The position numbers and the translations under genes are program-made. From Chionoecetes opilio (lineage: Eukaryota > Arthropoda > Malacostraca > Decapoda > Majidae), in the NCBI GenBank assembly GCA_016584305.1, contig JACEEZ010021775.1, positions 145,001 through 209,000 of the forward strand: a stretch of DNA of 64,000 nt. Direction: 5' to 3'. Below the pieces are notes generated by a model. The model did not search any database, was not told the DNA's origin, and saw only the letters and a list, made by a program, of their open reading frames with translations. Below are positions 11,263-21,822 of this stretch, piece after piece (within the stretch, counting starts at the first letter, position 1; each line of letters opens with the position of its first letter).

Positions 11263-11630
11263 TGGTACTTTTCTTGCCAATTCAATAGTTGATATTACAA
11301 CATATCTTCTTAGAGATTACGAATGTCTCATGTCATTCTTTAGGGTCAAAGTGTAACCCTATGTGTCTGATCTAATCTACGATGACGCCTGTTCCTGGGC
11401 ACATGATAGAACAGTTTCCATTTGCTTCTATGCATACATTCCACTCTTTTCTCAACACCTCTCAATCTGCTATCCCTCCCTTCTCTCCCTCAAGTATTCT
11501 AACACTGTCCTCCCATCTGACAGGGGGTCGTCTTCTCATACCCTAAACACCCACACCACTCCTGTTAACCCTCCTTGTCAATTAATCTCCGCCCTTTCTA
11601 TCAGAGTAATCAAATTTTTGTATTGTTCAG

Positions 11631-11748
11631 GTAACAGATTGTCCAACATGCCAGTCATGTAGAACTAAAAATATGAAGACTACACCTCCTTTAAAGAAGC
11701 AAGAAATGGAGACTCAAACAACGGAACTTGAGGGATTGGATCTAACTG
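11631..11748 (+). CDS. Integrase-zinc-finger-derived gene, exon 3 of 4 (CC half of HHCC domain)
   Basis: This 118-nt exon has the acceptor TTTTTGTATTGTTCAG and donor GTAAGT. It enters in phase 0 and supplies VTDCPTCQSCRTKN, placing Cys121 and Cys124 directly after the Tyr-Val end of exon 2. This completes the His-His-Cys-Cys zinc site (residues 85, 91, 121, 124). The rest is a Lys/Thr/Glu-rich linker with no known domain. It ends in phase 1 within a Gly/Asp codon that exon 4 completes as Asp157. In typical integrases the DDE catalytic core would follow here; it is absent, so the protein cannot be a recombinase. Confidence 0.8.
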
Positions 11749-12639
11749 GTAAGTGTTTTTCTGCATTCGTTTACAGTATAAGTACACTGTCTGCAATACT
11801 TTCATGTAATGTGAAGCTACTTTCAATGTGTATTAATACAATAAAGTTGATGATTGCTGAAGTTAATGATAATTGTGACAACCATCAACACTAAGCAAAC
11901 GGTACAGGAGTATTGGATGTAGCTTGCAATATGACTATCTAAATTTTCTTCGCATTATGAATTACCATGTTATTACTATTTCCTTGAAGCAGCTTTCTTG
12001 AACAATAGGGTATGGGATAGGGGTGACCAATGAAGTCACATTATACACTGGAACTCCCTTTATCCGGCATTGTCGGGACCAAGGGCGAGCCGGATACGGG
12101 AAAATTACGGATATGGGAAGCTGTACTTTAAATACTCAAGGTGTTCTACCCATAAATACTTAAAACACTAAAAAAAATGTAATTATCTGCTGCCTTAGGA
12201 GTATCAGTCACCTTCATAAATTCACGTACTAGTTGCTTAGCTTAGGCATTGTTGTTGTAACTAGTAGGCGTGGCGGGGCCAGAAAACATTGACTGTGGCA
12301 GCCAAGGTCGGACACAGATCTAGTGCGGGTGTGAAGGGGGGGTGTCTCTTTCTTGCTTTCTTCTCTTACTCTTGCTTGCTGTTGTGATATTCTGAGGGAG
12401 ATTTCTGAAGGGGCAGTCTTGATCAAGGGGGGGCTATACTGTGCCCTGTTGACAGAGACTGCATGTGGCCGTATGATGGAGCCATGTAATGCGTCCATGG
12501 GGTTAGAAGCGGGCCCGACAGAGGCTTTACATTGCCCTGGGCCACAGTTACCTTTTGAAATCCCGTCAGTGTGTCCTTCCAACAGACAAATGACTCAGGC
12601 TGGTAATCATAATTCAGAAATAAATCATTTCTTTTTTCC

Positions 12640-12725
12640 TTGCCCTGACGAGGATTCAAACCTACGCTCACCAGATTGTGCATGTCAAACACTGGAGCGT
12701 TAGACCACAACACCAAAGGGTACGT
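12640..12725 (-). mobile_element. tRNA-like SINE head
   Basis: On the minus strand a tRNA-like arrangement is visible. GTGGTCTAACGCTCC resembles the A box, and GGTTTGAATCC, about 45 bases later, matches the B box with one change. There is no clean cloverleaf with a usable anticodon, so a tRNA-derived SINE is more likely than a tRNA gene. It lies in intron 3 of the integrase-derived gene. Confidence 0.5.
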
Positions 12726-12940
12726 CCTGCTTAGTATAGCGGCTCCGGTGATTTTATGCATTACACGGGGTGGCCATGGAGTAGCCAATTTGGTATCATT
12801 TTAGACTAAGGATTTTAAGAATTAGGTCTAAGATTGCCTACACAATTGGGAGTAGGGTCATCTGGGTCATCAGCAATTTCTTCTTCCTTTCACCCTATCA
12901 AGGATTTTTACTTTCTCTTCTAAAGTAAAGGTATGCTTAA

Positions 12941-13145
12941 CTGCTTGAGACCCAGAACGTAATTTCCATTGTAATTTGGGCACCATTAGACGATGTTTGA
13001 TTAACATAAGCAATATTTTATAGATATGACCTGTTTAGTATCTTTGACCACTAACTAATTTGGTATATTCAGTTACTTTTCGTAATTTTATGGCTCGATA
13101 ACATACGATTTCATATAGCAAAGGAAAGATCTGGCCATGAAGGGG
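12941..13145 (+). mobile_element. TTAA-flanked 205 bp MITE, copy E
   Basis: Same family as the copies at 4-7 kb. TTAA is present on both sides (12937-12940 and 13146-13149), and the right end reads GAAGGGG. It lies in intron 3 of the integrase-derived gene. Confidence 0.85.
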
Positions 13146-13400
13146 TTAACATGCTTTGGTGCAGGCTTACCAGCTGAGGGTAATGAGACATTTTGAAGAC
13201 ATACTTCACAGTGCTTAAAACAGCGTGACTGAGACTACAAAGCCCAGCAGCTACTGTATGCCATCACTTTGCCCTCGGCCAGCCAGAGAAGACAGAAATC
13301 TGAACTTTGTATTAGAAGAATGCAGTCCTGTTATATAGAATTACTATAGTGATGCTCTGCAGCTTTTGAAAATTTATACAAAAATGTATGTTTTTTCCAG

Positions 13401-14164
13401 ACGATGACCAAAAGGAGATCGGAGCGCCGCTAAAATCAACATCTCGGCGAAATGTGAGAAAAAATCAGACCACTCCCAGTGACTCAGGTGATTTTTGTGA
13501 GCTAAAAGAGGAATATTTTGAAAGCTCTTCCTTCATGTTACCGTCAAACAACTGTGAGCCTACAAGCATACCTACTGACTCTAACGTCCAAGGCTTGACT
13601 ACGCCACCTGCACAGTCCATGTTATCCTCAAACAACTGTGAGCCTACTAGGATTTCTACCGACTCTAATGTCCAAGGCTTGACTACGCCACCTACACAGT
13701 CCTTCATGTTATCCTCAAACAACTGTGAGCCTACAAGCATTCCTACTGACTCTAAACACGTCCATGGCTTTACACTTGAGACTCTTGAAGCATCAACATC
13801 CAGTGATGATGACAGTAGTAGTCATATATCTACATCATCATCATCTTACAATAACTCGCCTATCAGAAAGAGAAGGAAAAAGAACCATAGCTCAGATAGT
13901 AGTAGTTTTAACGAGACTCTAAATAAAGTTGATACAATACTTAATACAAATGACAGAGGAGATGATAGTATAAGAGCAGCTAATGATTATGTGGCAGGTT
14001 TACTTAATACAAATGACAGAGGAGATGACATTGTCAGAGCAACTAATGACTATGTCGCAGGCTTTATGAATCTTTTATCAAGAAAAGAAAAAAAAGTTGT
14101 CCATTTGAAAATTGTTCAGTTGTTACAGAATCATCCTATAACTCTTGACTCTATGGCGGAATAG
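13401..14164 (+). CDS. Integrase-zinc-finger-derived gene, exon 4 of 4 (repeats, basic patch, tail, stop)
   Basis: The terminal exon follows the acceptor TATGTTTTTTCCAG and ends at TAG 14162-14164. It encodes residues 157-410. Three tandem copies of a 28-29-residue unit (about residues 202-280, each with SNNCEPT and GLTTPP) come from an 84-87 bp duplication. A Ser/Asp-rich stretch leads to a basic patch RKRRKK (about 312-317) that looks like a nuclear localisation signal. Two copies of a unit containing LNTNDRGDD and NDYVAG follow. The tail FMNLLSRKEKKVVHLKIVQL (378-397) is short, hydrophobic and basic and recalls a BESS motif, a protein-interaction motif of insect nuclear factors; that link is a guess. 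A nuclear DNA- or protein-binding adaptor is the likeliest role. No clear AATAAA was found in the following 300 bases. Confidence 0.8.
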
Positions 14165-14525
14165 GGAGTCCAATGGAAGGACTCATTTTGGAAGCTTTGA
14201 TGGAAAATTAAGTTGACCCAAGGTTATTTGTATTATTTGAAAACAATTTTTACACAATATACAAACTGAAGTGATAATACATAATATTTTTAAGAGGATA
14301 AGGTTAGCCAGAAGATAATACAGGAAATAAGCGTAACTTATGATTTAAAATATGCCTTTATACATTACCAAATATTACACTAAGGCTTGAATCAACAAAC
14401 TTTATGTATTGCCATTGTGACATTGTGATGGATTTGTGAATAAGTGAAATTTTATTGGACTAATGTGAAAGCAGTAAAACCTCACTAAAACAAACCATTT
14501 GAATACGCATTGTGTTAAATGTATA
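14165..14525. other. Probable 3' UTR and downstream flank of the integrase-derived gene
   Basis: AT-rich sequence after the stop codon, without repeats or a canonical polyadenylation signal. Confidence 0.4.
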
Positions 14526-14540
14526 CTTCATGTATGTATT

Positions 14541-15265
14541 GTACTGTTACGAAGGGCCTTGTTCGTTGGCACGAGCGAACAAGGCACGTGACCTTCGATG
14601 CGCGGGTTGAGCCGCCACATCTCGCCTTCCCACTGGTGGGGAGGATTTCGGAGAATCTGCGCGGGGCACCGCCAGGCTGACCCGCGAGAAGAGTAAGAAA
14701 CACAGCCACGGCGGGTGGACAGGTGGCTCTCCTGCCCGGGAATACTGTGACTGCTGCGCCCTGCAGAGTGCCCTGAAAAGGCCCCGCTTACCCCCTCTGT
14801 CGAAGGGGGACAAGAGTTGCCCTGGTGGCACAGCAAGGCCTTGGTGTTCAGTGGCGGCGACTGCGGGTCAGGGTCAAGGGTTAAAGGGCGGCGCCCTGTG
14901 AGAGACTGTGTGTTCGCGGGTGCAGTGAGCCAGCCAGTGTGTTGGGGGCGGCGGCTGCTGTGTGGTGATACACGGCTGGACAGTGTGTTGGTGCTGCGGC
15001 GTCTGTGTAAATAGGGCGGGCTAGCCAGTTGTGTTGGGAAACAGTGACGCGTAGTAATACGCGGGCGTGAGACAGTGACTCGTGAGGGTTGGCCTGCGTG
15101 CCTTATGTGAGACAGTGACTCTGTATGTAGAGTGGGTACTAGTAGTAAGAATAAAGCAGTACACAGCAGCAAGGGTTTCCCTTCAGTCCTTCCCGTTCCC
15201 TCCAAAGCCCCGAACCGTTAGTTGTGATGGAGTAGAGGGTGGATTCCCCCCCCCTCCCCCCCTCG
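14541..15265. mobile_element. GC-rich insertion flanked by 15 bp direct repeats
   Basis: The flanks carry the identical sequence CTTCATGTATGTATT at 14526-14540 and 15266-15280. Between them is a GC-rich block starting near TGTTACGAAGG, with AATAAA near 15150 and a C-rich right end, unlike the AT-rich surroundings. A long duplication suggests target-primed retrotransposition, but there is no poly(A) end. A solo LTR with a chance flanking match is the alternative. The 225-codon minus-strand open frame in it has no recognised domain. Confidence 0.5.
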
Positions 15266-15280
15266 CTTCATGTATGTATT

Positions 15281-15851
15281 TTAATATCAGTTCAGTATAA
15301 CAACATTGGTATACAAGTACGTCTGTACACTAATAACACTGACCAACAAACATGTGTATCATACATAATCTATCAGGCTTAAGTGTACACTGCAGGAGAG
15401 CCCTGTCACCACACTGGGAGCCGAGTGCAGAGTGGTGGTGGCGGGAAGGACCCACACCACTCGGGCCTCGTACTCGGGTGAATACTGCACCCATTGTCCG
15501 GTACTTTAAATAATGGCACTTCAAAGAAGGTATTTCATCAAACAAGAAATAGAAATATAGTGTAGGACTATAAAATATAGCCATGGCCACACTGACCCAT
15601 AACCTAGGTTATGAAGACCAGTGCTGCAGTTTTTACTTTTGCTGCACCCACACTATTTGAGACAAGAAGGAAAATCTTCTGTTGCTTCAGGGAGTAATTC
15701 AGGCGATTCTTGGCTTGTAAATATGCGTGCATACATACACTCAGTTAACACCAATTTGAAAAGACCTGTATACTTTTATGAACAGTGTAGCTGATGATGC
15801 TGATGTATGGCGAGATAGGCTCACACTGCATACAAATTCCATTGGTATTAT
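15281..15851. other. No feature recognised
   Basis: Unique-looking sequence without convincing open frames or repeats. Confidence 0.4.
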
Positions 15852-16190
15852 TCCAGATGAACACCGAATTCACTAGGGTGGACGGAACTATTTTTTTCTG
15901 GTGAGTTTTGATGTGTTTTGAATTAATCTGCTATCCGTTTCTGTCGCAAAAAATGTATATATAGTATATATATATTTTTTAGATAGTTTTTTTTTTTATA
16001 GTTAGATAAAGTTAGGTTAGGTTAGGTATATAGGTTCGGTTAGGTTCAATTTTTTTTTTTTTTGTCATTTTTGAAAGAAAAAAAATAAATAATTTGCGAC
16101 AAACAGTTAGCAGATTAATTCAAAACACATCAAGACTCGCCAGAAAAAAAATTGTTCCGTCCACCAAAGGAAGTTCGGTGTTCATCTGGA
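15852..16190. mobile_element. MITE with ~95 bp terminal inverted repeats
   Basis: The left end TCCAGATGAACACCGAA matches the right end TTCGGTGTTCATCTGGA. The match continues inward through GGTGGACGGAAC, TTTGATGTGTTTTGAATTAA and CTG(C/T)TA. The core is A/T-rich with AGGTTAGGTTAGGT. A related pair of ends is at 22436-23035. Confidence 0.85.
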
Positions 16191-16419
16191 AATTTACCCA
16201 TTATTCAAATAAAGTGCGGTCTTTCAATTACAGAATTATCTCTATAAACTAGAGAGTTAAAAATGAGTTGTGGAGAAAAATGCTGCCACAATCTCCTTAT
16301 GAGTTGCAGATGGTGATGGTAATCGCTATATTGATTCAATATATCTGTATCACTAGGTGATATTATTCATCTTGTTTGTTTGCGAGGAGCCTGGCCTCCT
16401 TCTAAAAATGCCTCCTTCT

Positions 16420-16488
16420 AATAATAGCCACGTCACTAAACACGACGAACGCTTCGTGTTCGTTGTGTTTAGTGACGTGGCTATTATT
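16420..16488. repeat. Near-perfect hairpin, 31 bp arms
   Basis: Arms AATAATAGCCACGTCACTAA...GACGAAC and its complement are separated by 7 bases (GCTTCGT), with one G-T type mismatch. An open frame crosses it without a recognisable domain. Confidence 0.8.
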
Positions 16489-16499
16489 GGAACACTTGA

Positions 16500-17344
16500 C
16501 CTGGCCGGTGTCGAGGAGAGTGTGGTTCACTCTAACAACTGGTTTTGGTGGAAACGGACATAAGGGGGTTTAGACAGGACTTGTGGGTGTCTCCACGCCC
16601 CCTTCCCTACTTCATGGATTTCCTTAGTGACGAAGGATTACTGGCTGTTACCGACCGCCGAGGTATTCGTGCAAAAGAGAGGAGCTAGTGTTGTGAGTAT
16701 TTGTTCATTTTCTGTGTCTATTAATCTTATTGTTTGTTGGACTTGTTATTTTGGTTGGTGTTCTAAGTATAGGTGATTTTGGTAATATGTGAGTTCAAGA
16801 GGCAAGTGTTGTTTAAGTTTACGGTCGTTAATAATTTGTGGATCTTTGACTAGTGGATTCATACTTGTTAAGTGTTACGTTCGGTGTTCTCGACTGCTTG
16901 TTAGTCCATACCTTACGCTTGCAGATCGAAGCGATTTGGATGAATAAATGTGCTACGGGATACTGGTGTTTGCATATACACTCGGCACAATATCTAATCA
17001 CATTAGTACCCAAAAACTTGATCATTCTTTCACAAAGACACATTTATTTTGCAGGAGTATTAGATAGTTCAAAATGCCTCCATCAAATGGCACGCCAGAG
17101 CAGTCCTTCCACACCAGGAAATCAAAATTCATACTTTTGCTAAATTTCCTTATTTTTTAAAAACTACCATGATTTTTTTAAAGATATTTCCTGGACTGCA
17201 AGGATTTTCCCCTCTTTGATGGTTTAAATCTTATTGGTTATGAGGTATACATTAGTTCTAGGTTGAGTTAACTTTAAGCACGTCATTACATGGAGATAAT
17301 GAAAGTATGAGAATGCCCCCGGCGATTACCATACCATTTGGGCC
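16500..17344. other. No feature recognised
   Basis: Several short open frames but no domain, splice pair or repeat match that would support a gene. Confidence 0.4.
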
Positions 17345-18267
17345 CCAGACATAACTACGTCACGGTTTGTTTACATCGGTGCATTGTGGGGATAAGTCGG
17401 GGTTGCCGCGGGTGGACCTACGAAGGGAAAACTACGGCGATGGAAGAATTTAGTTACTTTGTGCGAAATTGATATTCCAGATGCTATATTACTGTGCTCT
17501 GTTCTCGCTGACAACACTATAGAGAAGACCTGAGGTAATGGCTGATGTGCAGAGGCTTCTAAACCAAGAAAACAGTCACAACAGAGCCTCGTCAAAAGGT
17601 AAGCAAGTGGTAGGTACGTACTGTGTCCCTACCACTTGCTTACTTCTTAATGAGACTCTGCTGTGACTGTTTTCCTGGTTGAGAAGCCTCTGCACATCAA
17701 CCATCACCTCAGGTCTTCTCTATGTTGTCAGCGAGAACAGCACGGAAATATAGCACCTGAATATCAATTTCGCCCAAAATAACAAAAGAATTTCAGCGTC
17801 GTAGTCTTCTCTTTGTAGGTTGTACATATGCATGGTTATGATAGTATTAAAATACCTTATTAATTGAGTTCCTTTTGTTGTCTTTCCTCATAATAAGTAT
17901 TGGTACATCATGGTTTAAGTGTTACTTGACGAGCCAATGCATACTCTGAGTCTATACCAACATCACCAACCTTAATTTTTGCTTTGATTAATCTTATTAC
18001 TCCATCCATAAAAGAGTTGCATAGCCACGGTGACATTACCCATCCTTGCCTCATGGTACGTACCTGGTACTCTCGTCTACCGAAATTCGCGTCCCTACAC
18101 AAATCGGGAAAACTCGCCAACGGTAATGGTTAGGTTAGGTTACCGTTAATTTTAGCAGTAATCCTTCCCTTAGTTATATAATCTGTCCATACTGTCTATA
18201 TCTGTCCTATAACACGTAATAATACCGTCAATACTACGCTATGTGGCAAGGCGGTGGTGTGGCTGGG

Positions 18268-18415
18268 TGGCTTCTACTACTAACTACTACTACTACTAAG
18301 CAACTACTACTACACTACTACTACTATTACCACCACTACTATACCACTACTACTACTACTACACTACTACTACTATTACCACTACTACCACCACTACTAC
18401 TACTACTACTACTAT

Positions 18416-18472
<57 letters not shown>

Positions 18473-18478
18473 TTACCA
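18268..18478. repeat. (ACT)n microsatellite
   Basis: ACT/ACC trinucleotide array inside the foldback spacer. It was interrupted at its right end by the hAT-like element at 18480; ACC/ACT sequence resumes after 19366. Confidence 0.95.
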
Positions 18479-18479
18479 T

Positions 18480-19366
18480 CAGAGGTGGGCATCGCAAATT
18501 TTTTTCCAATTCCGCAACTCCGACCTGCACGTCCGCAATCGCAATCCCGCAATTTTTTTCTGATAGGCCTTTTCGCAATCGCAATTCCGCAAACTAATTT
18601 TGACACCTACAATTAAAACAAAACACCTACAATTAAAACAAAAAATGTCTCTAGACTCTTAAACATCTCTAGACTCTTAAACACCTACAATTAAAACAAC
18701 AAATGTTTGTAGACTCTTTATTAGTGTTTGATACTTCTGTATTCCTATTCTGTTTCTGTCTATACTTGTTACTTGTCCTTCACAATTAAGTCTTTGTCTC
18801 TTTTAGTGTTTTTCTTTACTTCTACACTTCACAGTCTACTGGCTAGTAATCACTAATCTAAGTACTGTACGTAATCTACTAATCTTCCTCTTCCTCCTCC
18901 TCCTCCTCCTCCCACTTCTTCTGGTTCAGCATGTGGAGGTTGGCAACTAATCACACACACGGCCAGCGTATACACTCTCAATCCCAAGTTCCAGCACGCA
19001 CTGACTGAGTGACTGTGCTACACTTGACAAGTTGGCAGATGGCAGTTGGCAGTGTCGTCTCCACAATATTTGGTGGGAACTTATGTTCACGCGGGCACTT
19101 GCCACTTTGAAGGTGGTGACCGTCACAATTATTGCGTTTGCGTTTCAAAATTTTGGCGGTCCGCAACCCGCAATTCTGCATTTTTTTTCAGACATCCGTA
19201 ATTGCGCAATTCCGCAACCGAATTACCCATTCCGCAAGTTATTGCGATTGCGTTTCAAAATTTTGGCGGTCCGCAATCCGCAATTCCGCAATTTTTTCAG
19301 GCATCCGTAATTGCGCAATTCCGCAACCGAATTACCATTCCGCAAGTTGCGGAATGCCCACCTTTG
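18480..19366. mobile_element. hAT-like non-autonomous element, 887 bp
   Basis: The ends are CAGAGGTGGGCAT and, inverted, ATGCCCACCTTTG. They are flanked by ATTACCAT (18472-18479) and ATTACCAC (19367-19374), an 8 bp duplication with one mismatch, as expected of hAT elements. Both ends carry several CGCAATTCCGCAA-type subterminal repeats, a usual transposase-binding arrangement. No transposase is encoded. Confidence 0.85.
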
Positions 19367-20205
19367 ATTACCACCACTTTGCCACCACTACTACTATACA
19401 CAGGCAGAAGACTTTTGTTTACATTGGAGTTCCTCCTGTGACATCATCAATAATATTCGTATCCCTGTTGGGGGGAAGAAAAAAAAAATCGCGCGCTTTT
19501 TACAATAGTCGTGTTTTTACGGAAATAAGGCCTGGAAATCAATTATTTTTGGTGGATTAGGTGTTTTCAAATATGTACATTCAACATAAATGGGCAAAAA
19601 AAAAAATGGGTCTGGACGATTACTTTAAAACATGATGTACCACTACTTATTATGAGGAAAGACAACAAAAGGAACTCAATTAATAAGGTATTTTAATACT
19701 ATCATAACCATGAATATGTACAACCTACAAAGAGGACTATGACGCTGAAAAAAATTCAAGTTGTTTTGGGCGAAATTGACATTCCAGGTGCTATATTTCC
19801 GTGCTGTTCTCGCTGACAACATAGAGAAGACCTGAGGTGATGGTTGATGTGCAGAGGCTTCTCAACCAGGAAAACAGTCACAGCAGTCTCATTAAGAAAT
19901 AAGCAAGTGGTAGGGACACAGTACGTACCTACCACTTGCTTACCTTTTGACGAGGCTCTGTTGTGACTCTGTTTTCTTGGTTTAGAAGCCTCTGCACATC
20001 AGCCATTACCTCAGGTCTTCTCTATAGTGTTGTCAGCGAGAACAGAGCACAGTAATATAGCACCTGAAATATCAATTTCGCGCAAAATAACTCTTAAATT
20101 CTTTCATCGCCGTAGTTTTCCCTTCGTAGGTTCACCCGCGGCGACCCCAACTTATCCCCACAATGCACCCATGTAAACAAACCATGACGTAGTTATGGGT
20201 AGGGT

Positions 20206-21815
20206 CATAGACCACTGTATAACTGGACTGCGCACAGAATATCGGCCTGTCTCACAAGGGCCTGAAGTTGGAGGGCCACTCGGATTCATATATATATATA
20301 TACGGATCATATAGACTGGTTTATCAGTATATATGATATACTGTAATCTTTGTAAATGTTTGTTCTATAATATTATCAAATAAAAAACAGTAAAACACGC
20401 TACCGTAGATAACAGTGAAGTCGCCACCTACAGTGAAGTCGCCAGGCACCAAATATTACGAATTATAGCATTACTACTGATTTTTATGTGCCACTGAAGA
20501 TGTTACACAGTAGTTTATATCATGACTGTATAATCTACCCTGTTTCAGCATTGTTTTATGCTTTGTATCTGCAAATATAACTGTTGCGCATTTTGCTTCT
20601 CACGTTTTTCTTCGCGCGATGACAGATAGTAAACAATAACTTTTCGGGCGACAGGACGCAGACTTGCCAGATCTTTCAAACTTGAATAGAATTTATTTTC
20701 ACGTTGGCAGAGGAATTTTTATATATCCAAGCATCTTCCGCAGCTAATATATATATAGAGACTTGTTTTACTTTACCTCTAATTTCCCTGAATTCCCCAG
20801 AGTGGCGACTCAACTGTTGGGTTAAAATACTAGCTGGCGACTTTACTGTAGTAGGTATAGTGAGGTCGCCACTGTTTTATTTTTGTCATTTGTTCATTTA
20901 TAGCCCTAATATGACACAAATGAAGACACAAAAGGACACAGACTTTCCAGATAGACCCTTCTAACTGTCCTGAAATCATGGATGTAGAAATGTAACTATT
21001 AACGCCACCACACGTCTGTAAATAACAAAGAAACGTAGAACTGGCGACTTCACTGTTATCTACGGTAAAGAAATGCCATTACGAGACTCTGAAGAAATAT
21101 GCATTCACTTCAACTCTTCGCCATTTAAAACTTTGCGAGTCAACTTTTATCATGAAGGGTATCAATAGGAGCGCAGTTTTATTAGCTTTCCATTGATGTA
21201 TTTCGTTATCTGATAAATGAATTAGAACCATGCATAAAGTAGCGTTAAATAAATAAATAAAATCATCAATCGGGTAATTTTCCCGATTGATGATGTTATT
21301 TATTTAGTCAACGCTAACTTATACAAGGTACTAATTCATTTATCAGAAAACGAAATTATAAGTAAATAAATAACTTAATCAATCGGGAAAATTACCAGAT
21401 TGATGATTTTATTTATTTATTTAACGCTAATTTATGCATGGTTCTAATTAATTTATCAGATAACGAAATATAGCAATGGAAAGCTAATAAAAGGGCGCTT
21501 CTATTGATACCTTCATGATAAAAATTGACTCGCAAAGTTTTAAATGGCGAAGAGTTAAGTGAATATTAAGTTCATGCATATTTCTTCATAGTCTCGTAAT
21601 GGCATTTCTTTAGCGTGTTTTACTGTTTTTTTATTTGATAATATTATAGAACAAACATTTACGAAGATTACAGTATATCATATATAGTGATAAACCAGTC
21701 TATATGATGGTCCATAGACCACTATATCTCTTTGTCGGGCGCCCCGCAGGCCTCTATGCAGCCCCGCAATTCAAAACATTGTCGCGAGTGCAGTCCAGGT
21801 ATACAGTGGTCTATG
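20206..21815. mobile_element. Palindromic DNA element with 7-8 bp target duplication
   Basis: The inverted ends CATAGACCACTGTATA(A/C)CTG and complement bound it, with GTAGGGT on both sides (20199-20205, 21816-21822). Inside, arms starting at 20305 and ending at 21708 fold back on a centre near 21300 full of AATCAATCGGG variants. The left arm is split by the MITE at 20403-21065. It appears to have inserted into the right tip of the 17.3-20.2 kb foldback. Confidence 0.75.
20403..21065. mobile_element. TA-flanked Tc1/mariner-like MITE, 663 bp, with empty site visible
   Basis: The ends CCGTAGATAAC...GTTATCTACGG are flanked by TA (20401-20402 and 21066-21067). The uninterrupted inverted copy of the same target on the other palindrome arm (about 21590-21625) reads straight through with a single TA. 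Precise TA-duplicating insertion is therefore seen directly. Confidence 0.95.
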
Positions 21816-21822
21816 GTAGGGT

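Larger units (their letters stand above)
17345..20202. mobile_element. Large foldback element with ~570 bp inverted arms
   Basis: The left arm (17349-17915) and right arm (19632-20197) are inverted copies sharing ACATAACTACGTCA, CAAGTGGTAGG(G/T), GACAACAAAAGGAACTCAAT and more. Each arm is itself an inverted repeat folding about its middle (near 17600-17640 and 19900-19945). The 1.7 kb spacer holds an ACT microsatellite and a hAT-like insertion. No transposase is visible. The right edge adjoins another element inserted at 20206. Confidence 0.85.

Noticed and set aside
12640..12725. Functional tRNA gene
   Set aside because: A and B boxes are recognisable but no consistent cloverleaf or anticodon arm can be drawn; called a SINE head instead.
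14528..15205. 225-codon minus-strand frame in the GC-rich insert
   Set aside because: No domain, Pro/Ser/Arg-biased as expected from GC-rich non-coding DNA, no splice context.
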